A stretch of DNA of 7,719 nt from DATESG01 sp035270925 (GTDB lineage Bacteria > Bacillota_I > Bacilli_A > RFN20 > CAG-826), in assembly GCA_035270925.1 (NCBI GenBank), contig DATESG010000061.1, positions 1 through 7,719 of the forward strand. The letters are read 5' to 3'. A program made the translations under genes and the position numbers. The notes below the pieces were generated by a model, which did no database searches, had not been told where the DNA came from, and saw only the letters and a program-made list of their open reading frames with translations. Positions 6,015 through 7,719 of this stretch are shown here, in pieces (within the stretch, counting starts at the first letter, position 1; each line of letters opens with the position of its first letter).

Positions 6015-6043
6015 AAAATACCAATCAACACGATTGGTATTTT
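6015..6043. terminator. Bidirectional intrinsic terminator between converging genes
   Basis: A perfect 12-bp inverted repeat, AAAATACCAATC (6015-6026) with GATTGGTATTTT (6032-6043), encloses a 5-nt loop. On the plus strand the stem itself ends in TTTT. On the minus strand it ends in six T residues. It starts directly after the TAA of the CorC-type gene and overlaps the last two bases of the guanylate-kinase-like stop codon, so both transcripts end in the same hairpin. Confidence 0.9.
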
Positions 6044-6581
6044 ACATTAAGCTCAGTTTGGCAGCGTATTTTTCGTAAACTTCGACGGCACATTTTTTGA
6101 TAGTTTGTTTCTCACTATCAATAATGAAATCGCAATTATTCATTGTTTCATCATTAAACTTGCTGTCATCGGTTGCAATACGCTTGATTGCATCCTCAAT
6201 TTTATCGCCACGCTTGATCATTCTAATTCTTCGTGTTTCCTTAGTCGCATTCATGAAGAAAGCGATAATCCGCGTGTCTTTTAATTTGAGAAAACTCTTT
6301 AGCCCGTTAGGGTCGACGATCAATACCTTATTATCTTCAACTTCCTTCCGGCTTGTTCCATAAAAATTATCATTGTATTCAGTTGTTTCCACAAAGAAGT
6401 TGTGTTTTTTGAGACTGATAAATTCTTCACGGCTGACAAAATAATAATCAACGCCATCAATTTCGTTTTCGCGCATTGGCCGGGTTGTATGAGTAATGAC
6501 TTTACGCATTTGAAAAGTTTTAGCCAACACTTTGGCTACTTCTGTTTTTCCACTGGCACTAGCTCCGACAAGTATTATCAT
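6042..6581 (-). CDS. Guanylate-kinase-like P-loop nucleotide kinase, diverged
   Basis: This 179-aa protein belongs to the guanylate kinase family, which makes GDP from GMP and ATP in the cytosol. The P-loop is GASASGKT (6-13). A GMP-site motif TTRPMRENEIDGVDYYF lies at 32-48, followed by SREEF. The second GMP-site block is EYNDNFYGTSRKEVE (68-82). Two blocks differ from canonical Gmk. The P-loop is GASASGKT rather than GPSGxGKG/S, and the usual ID-x-x-G strand reads IVDPNG (88-93). Length is slightly below the usual 190-205 aa. Start choice: ATG at 6581 has GGAG (6594-6591) 9 nt upstream and begins right at the P-loop strand. An upstream in-frame ATG at 6638 lies before the predicted -10. It could be the cell's Gmk or a paralogue with altered substrate. 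I recall similar sequences from Erysipelotrichia-type genomes. The fold is confident, the exact substrate less so. Confidence 0.88.
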   Translation of the reverse strand: MIILVGASASGKTEVAKVLAKTFQMRKVITHTTRPMRENEIDGVDYYFVSREEFISLKKHNFFVETTEYNDNFYGTSRKEVEDNKVLIVDPNGLKSFLKLKDTRIIAFFMNATKETRRIRMIKRGDKIEDAIKRIATDDSKFNDETMNNCDFIIDSEKQTIKKCAVEVYEKYAAKLSLM

Positions 6582-6603
6582 GTTTTGTAACTCCGATTTC
6601 CTA

Positions 6604-6632
6604 ATTATATCGTAGATCAATTGTAATATCAC
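6604..6632 (-). promoter_or_regulatory. Probable promoter of the guanylate-kinase-like gene
   Basis: A perfect TATAAT on the minus strand (6609-6604) lies about 10 nt before the SD and 23 nt before the start at 6581. The -35 is poor (GTGATA at 6632-6627 with 17-nt spacing, or TGATAT with 16). The -10 position argues against the longer reading frame that starts at 6638. Confidence 0.5.
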
Positions 6633-6684
6633 TAGCAAATATGTAATGTTTAATTTTTTCCTTTGCTCTCCTATTTATAAGAGT

Positions 6685-7647
6685 ATGAAATACATAAAAT
6701 TAATCAATTTTGTCATTATTCCGCCCTTACTTTTAAGCTTCTCGCTAAATATCCAAGAGCCAGATCGATTAAGGCTTGCCGACTTTACTCTTACACCAAT
6801 CAATTATAAAGTCGACAACTCGCTAAATTTTGTTTTTTTGACAACACAAGCCGCCAAGCTAAGCGCCAGTGCACGGCTATTATTAACGAACCGGACGTTT
6901 CTCAATCGCGAACTTGATAGAAAACAGTTTTCGGTTATGTCGGGCAAAAATTATCTCGCTAATTTTTACGTTCCAGCGAATTATCTAAGCAGTGGTAGTA
7001 ACTTGTTCACATTAGAATATACCTTCTTAACATATACGAAAACAATTCAGTTTCGTTTAGGTGCCCATAGTGGGGACACCTTGCTGCTCCCCGCCCCCTC
7101 CTTGTTACGAGACATGTATTTAGGGGTTACGTATAAAGACAACGCTTTGACCTATCAACATTATATGTTTAATTATTCGACGTTATTTAAAGAACAAATG
7201 CTTATTCATGATTTATTACTAGATCCTGGTTTATTTACATCACCCTTTGCGCCGAGTTCACTCGCTAGTGCCGATGATGTAAAACTTGTTTTTGTTAATA
7301 AGCGATTACTATTTCCTCGCCTTGCTAAAACTAATGATGGTCAACCATTTTTATCACTAAAACTGGATTATATAGATGACAATATTATATTTAAATTAGC
7401 TGGACCAATTTACGTTGATGATGAAACCCATATTATCTCACCAAACAAAGAAGTTGGTTTTAGGCTGACTGAGCATATATATTTGCCTAAAAACAAAATA
7501 AGCGATTTAGAATATGGCCACTATGAACTAAGAATTAGTGGGTTTACAAATTTGAAATTTGAAGTGATATATACTTTTCATCTTTCATTTTTAAAACAAT
7601 ATTTGGCGGATGATGGTCAATACCAAATTAATTATGGGTGGAATTAA
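6685..7647 (+). CDS. Exported protein of unknown function, first gene of an operon
   Basis: I do not recognise this 320-aa protein. Residues 1-6 (MKYIKL) are basic and are followed by a hydrophobic stretch to about 21 (ending PPLLLSFSL). This is a signal peptide or N-terminal anchor. No lipobox cysteine is present and the cleavage site is unclear. The rest has no cysteine and no further membrane helix. It is rich in Leu, Phe, Tyr, Asn and alternating hydrophobic residues, which suggests beta strands in an extracytoplasmic domain. No catalytic motif is evident. Start choice: ATG 6685 begins the signal sequence. An in-frame ATG at 6646 would put 13 extra residues ahead of it. Neither start has a good SD; only AAGAG lies right before 6685. 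Candidate promoter elements in 6621-6681 (TTGTAA with TAATGT, or TATAAG) are weak. The next gene overlaps by one base (TAATG). The gene is likely real by length, signal peptide and operon context. Confidence 0.8.
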   Translation: MKYIKLINFVIIPPLLLSFSLNIQEPDRLRLADFTLTPINYKVDNSLNFVFLTTQAAKLSASARLLLTNRTFLNRELDRKQFSVMSGKNYLANFYVPANYLSSGSNLFTLEYTFLTYTKTIQFRLGAHSGDTLLLPAPSLLRDMYLGVTYKDNALTYQHYMFNYSTLFKEQMLIHDLLLDPGLFTSPFAPSSLASADDVKLVFVNKRLLFPRLAKTNDGQPFLSLKLDYIDDNIIFKLAGPIYVDDETHIISPNKEVGFRLTEHIYLPKNKISDLEYGHYELRISGFTNLKFEVIYTFHLSFLKQYLADDGQYQINYGWN

Positions 7648-7719
7648 TGAAATTCTTTTTTATTGGTCCTTTAATTTTTATTGCATCACTATGTGTTTTT
7701 ACTTTCTCGTATAACTTAA
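7647..7719 (+). CDS. Partial exported or membrane protein, cut by the right edge
   Basis: An open frame starts at ATG 7647, overlapping the preceding stop codon by one base (TAATG), and runs out of the window after 24 codons. A GGGTGG SD (7636-7641) lies 5 nt upstream. The encoded start, MKFFFIGPLIFIASLC and onward, is a basic-then-hydrophobic signal peptide or first membrane helix. Cys16 is not in a lipobox context. The tight coupling suggests it works with the upstream exported protein. Its function cannot be told from 24 residues. Confidence 0.7.
   Translation, partial: MKFFFIGPLIFIASLCVFTFSYNL

Noticed and set aside
6582..6638. Longer N terminus for the guanylate-kinase-like gene (start at 6638)
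   Set aside because: The extra 19 residues precede the P-loop strand with no family match, and the region contains the consensus TATAAT. A good SD precedes 6581.
1..7719. Mobile element, phage, CRISPR array or defence system
   Set aside because: No transposase, integrase, direct repeat array, attachment duplication beside the tRNAs or defence domain was found on either strand.

Overview
This window looks like a chromosomal segment from a low-GC Firmicutes-type bacterium, probably an uncultured member of the Bacilli or the Mollicutes/Erysipelotrichia side of that group. The signs are AT-rich intergenic DNA, strong Shine-Dalgarno (SD) sites, TTGNNN/TATAAT-type promoters, hairpin-plus-T-run terminators, and a glutamyl-tRNA synthetase of the long N-extended kind. 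Tryptophan is encoded by TGG, and TGA is a true stop inside an ATGA gene overlap. This argues for the standard bacterial code rather than the Mycoplasma code. No phage, transposon, CRISPR or other mobile signature was found, so the taxonomic placement is inference.

Layout. Bases 1-243 are non-coding and hold the promoter, leader and SD of a minus-strand gene that begins just off the left edge. A minus-strand tRNA-Gly(GCC) with its own terminator is divergent from gltX (glutamyl-tRNA synthetase). gltX is followed 18 nt later by a tRNA-Glu with anticodon CUC and then a shared terminator, so the enzyme and a tRNA of its own amino acid may share a transcript. A single-gene unit follows (2382-3615). 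It encodes a five-helix membrane protein with a long acidic linker and a cytosolic C-terminal domain of a type I recall from uncharacterised Firmicutes proteins.

Next is a two-gene operon (3642-6043) of CNNM/CorC-type membrane proteins joined by an ATGA overlap. The first lacks the C-terminal CorC domain and the second has it. Their conserved membrane motifs deviate at different places, which suggests a specialised hetero-oligomer, probably for Mg2+ or another cation. This operon converges on a minus-strand guanylate-kinase-like gene, and one perfect 12-bp hairpin serves both sides. Divergent from the kinase gene is a second plus-strand operon. It encodes a cysteine-free exported protein of unknown function and, overlapping it by one base, the start of another exported or membrane protein cut by the right edge.

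Most of the window is housekeeping. The parts most worth a second look are the atypical tRNA-Glu beside gltX, the asymmetric CNNM pair, the acidic-linker membrane protein, the diverged guanylate kinase, and the unrecognised exported gene pair at the right edge.
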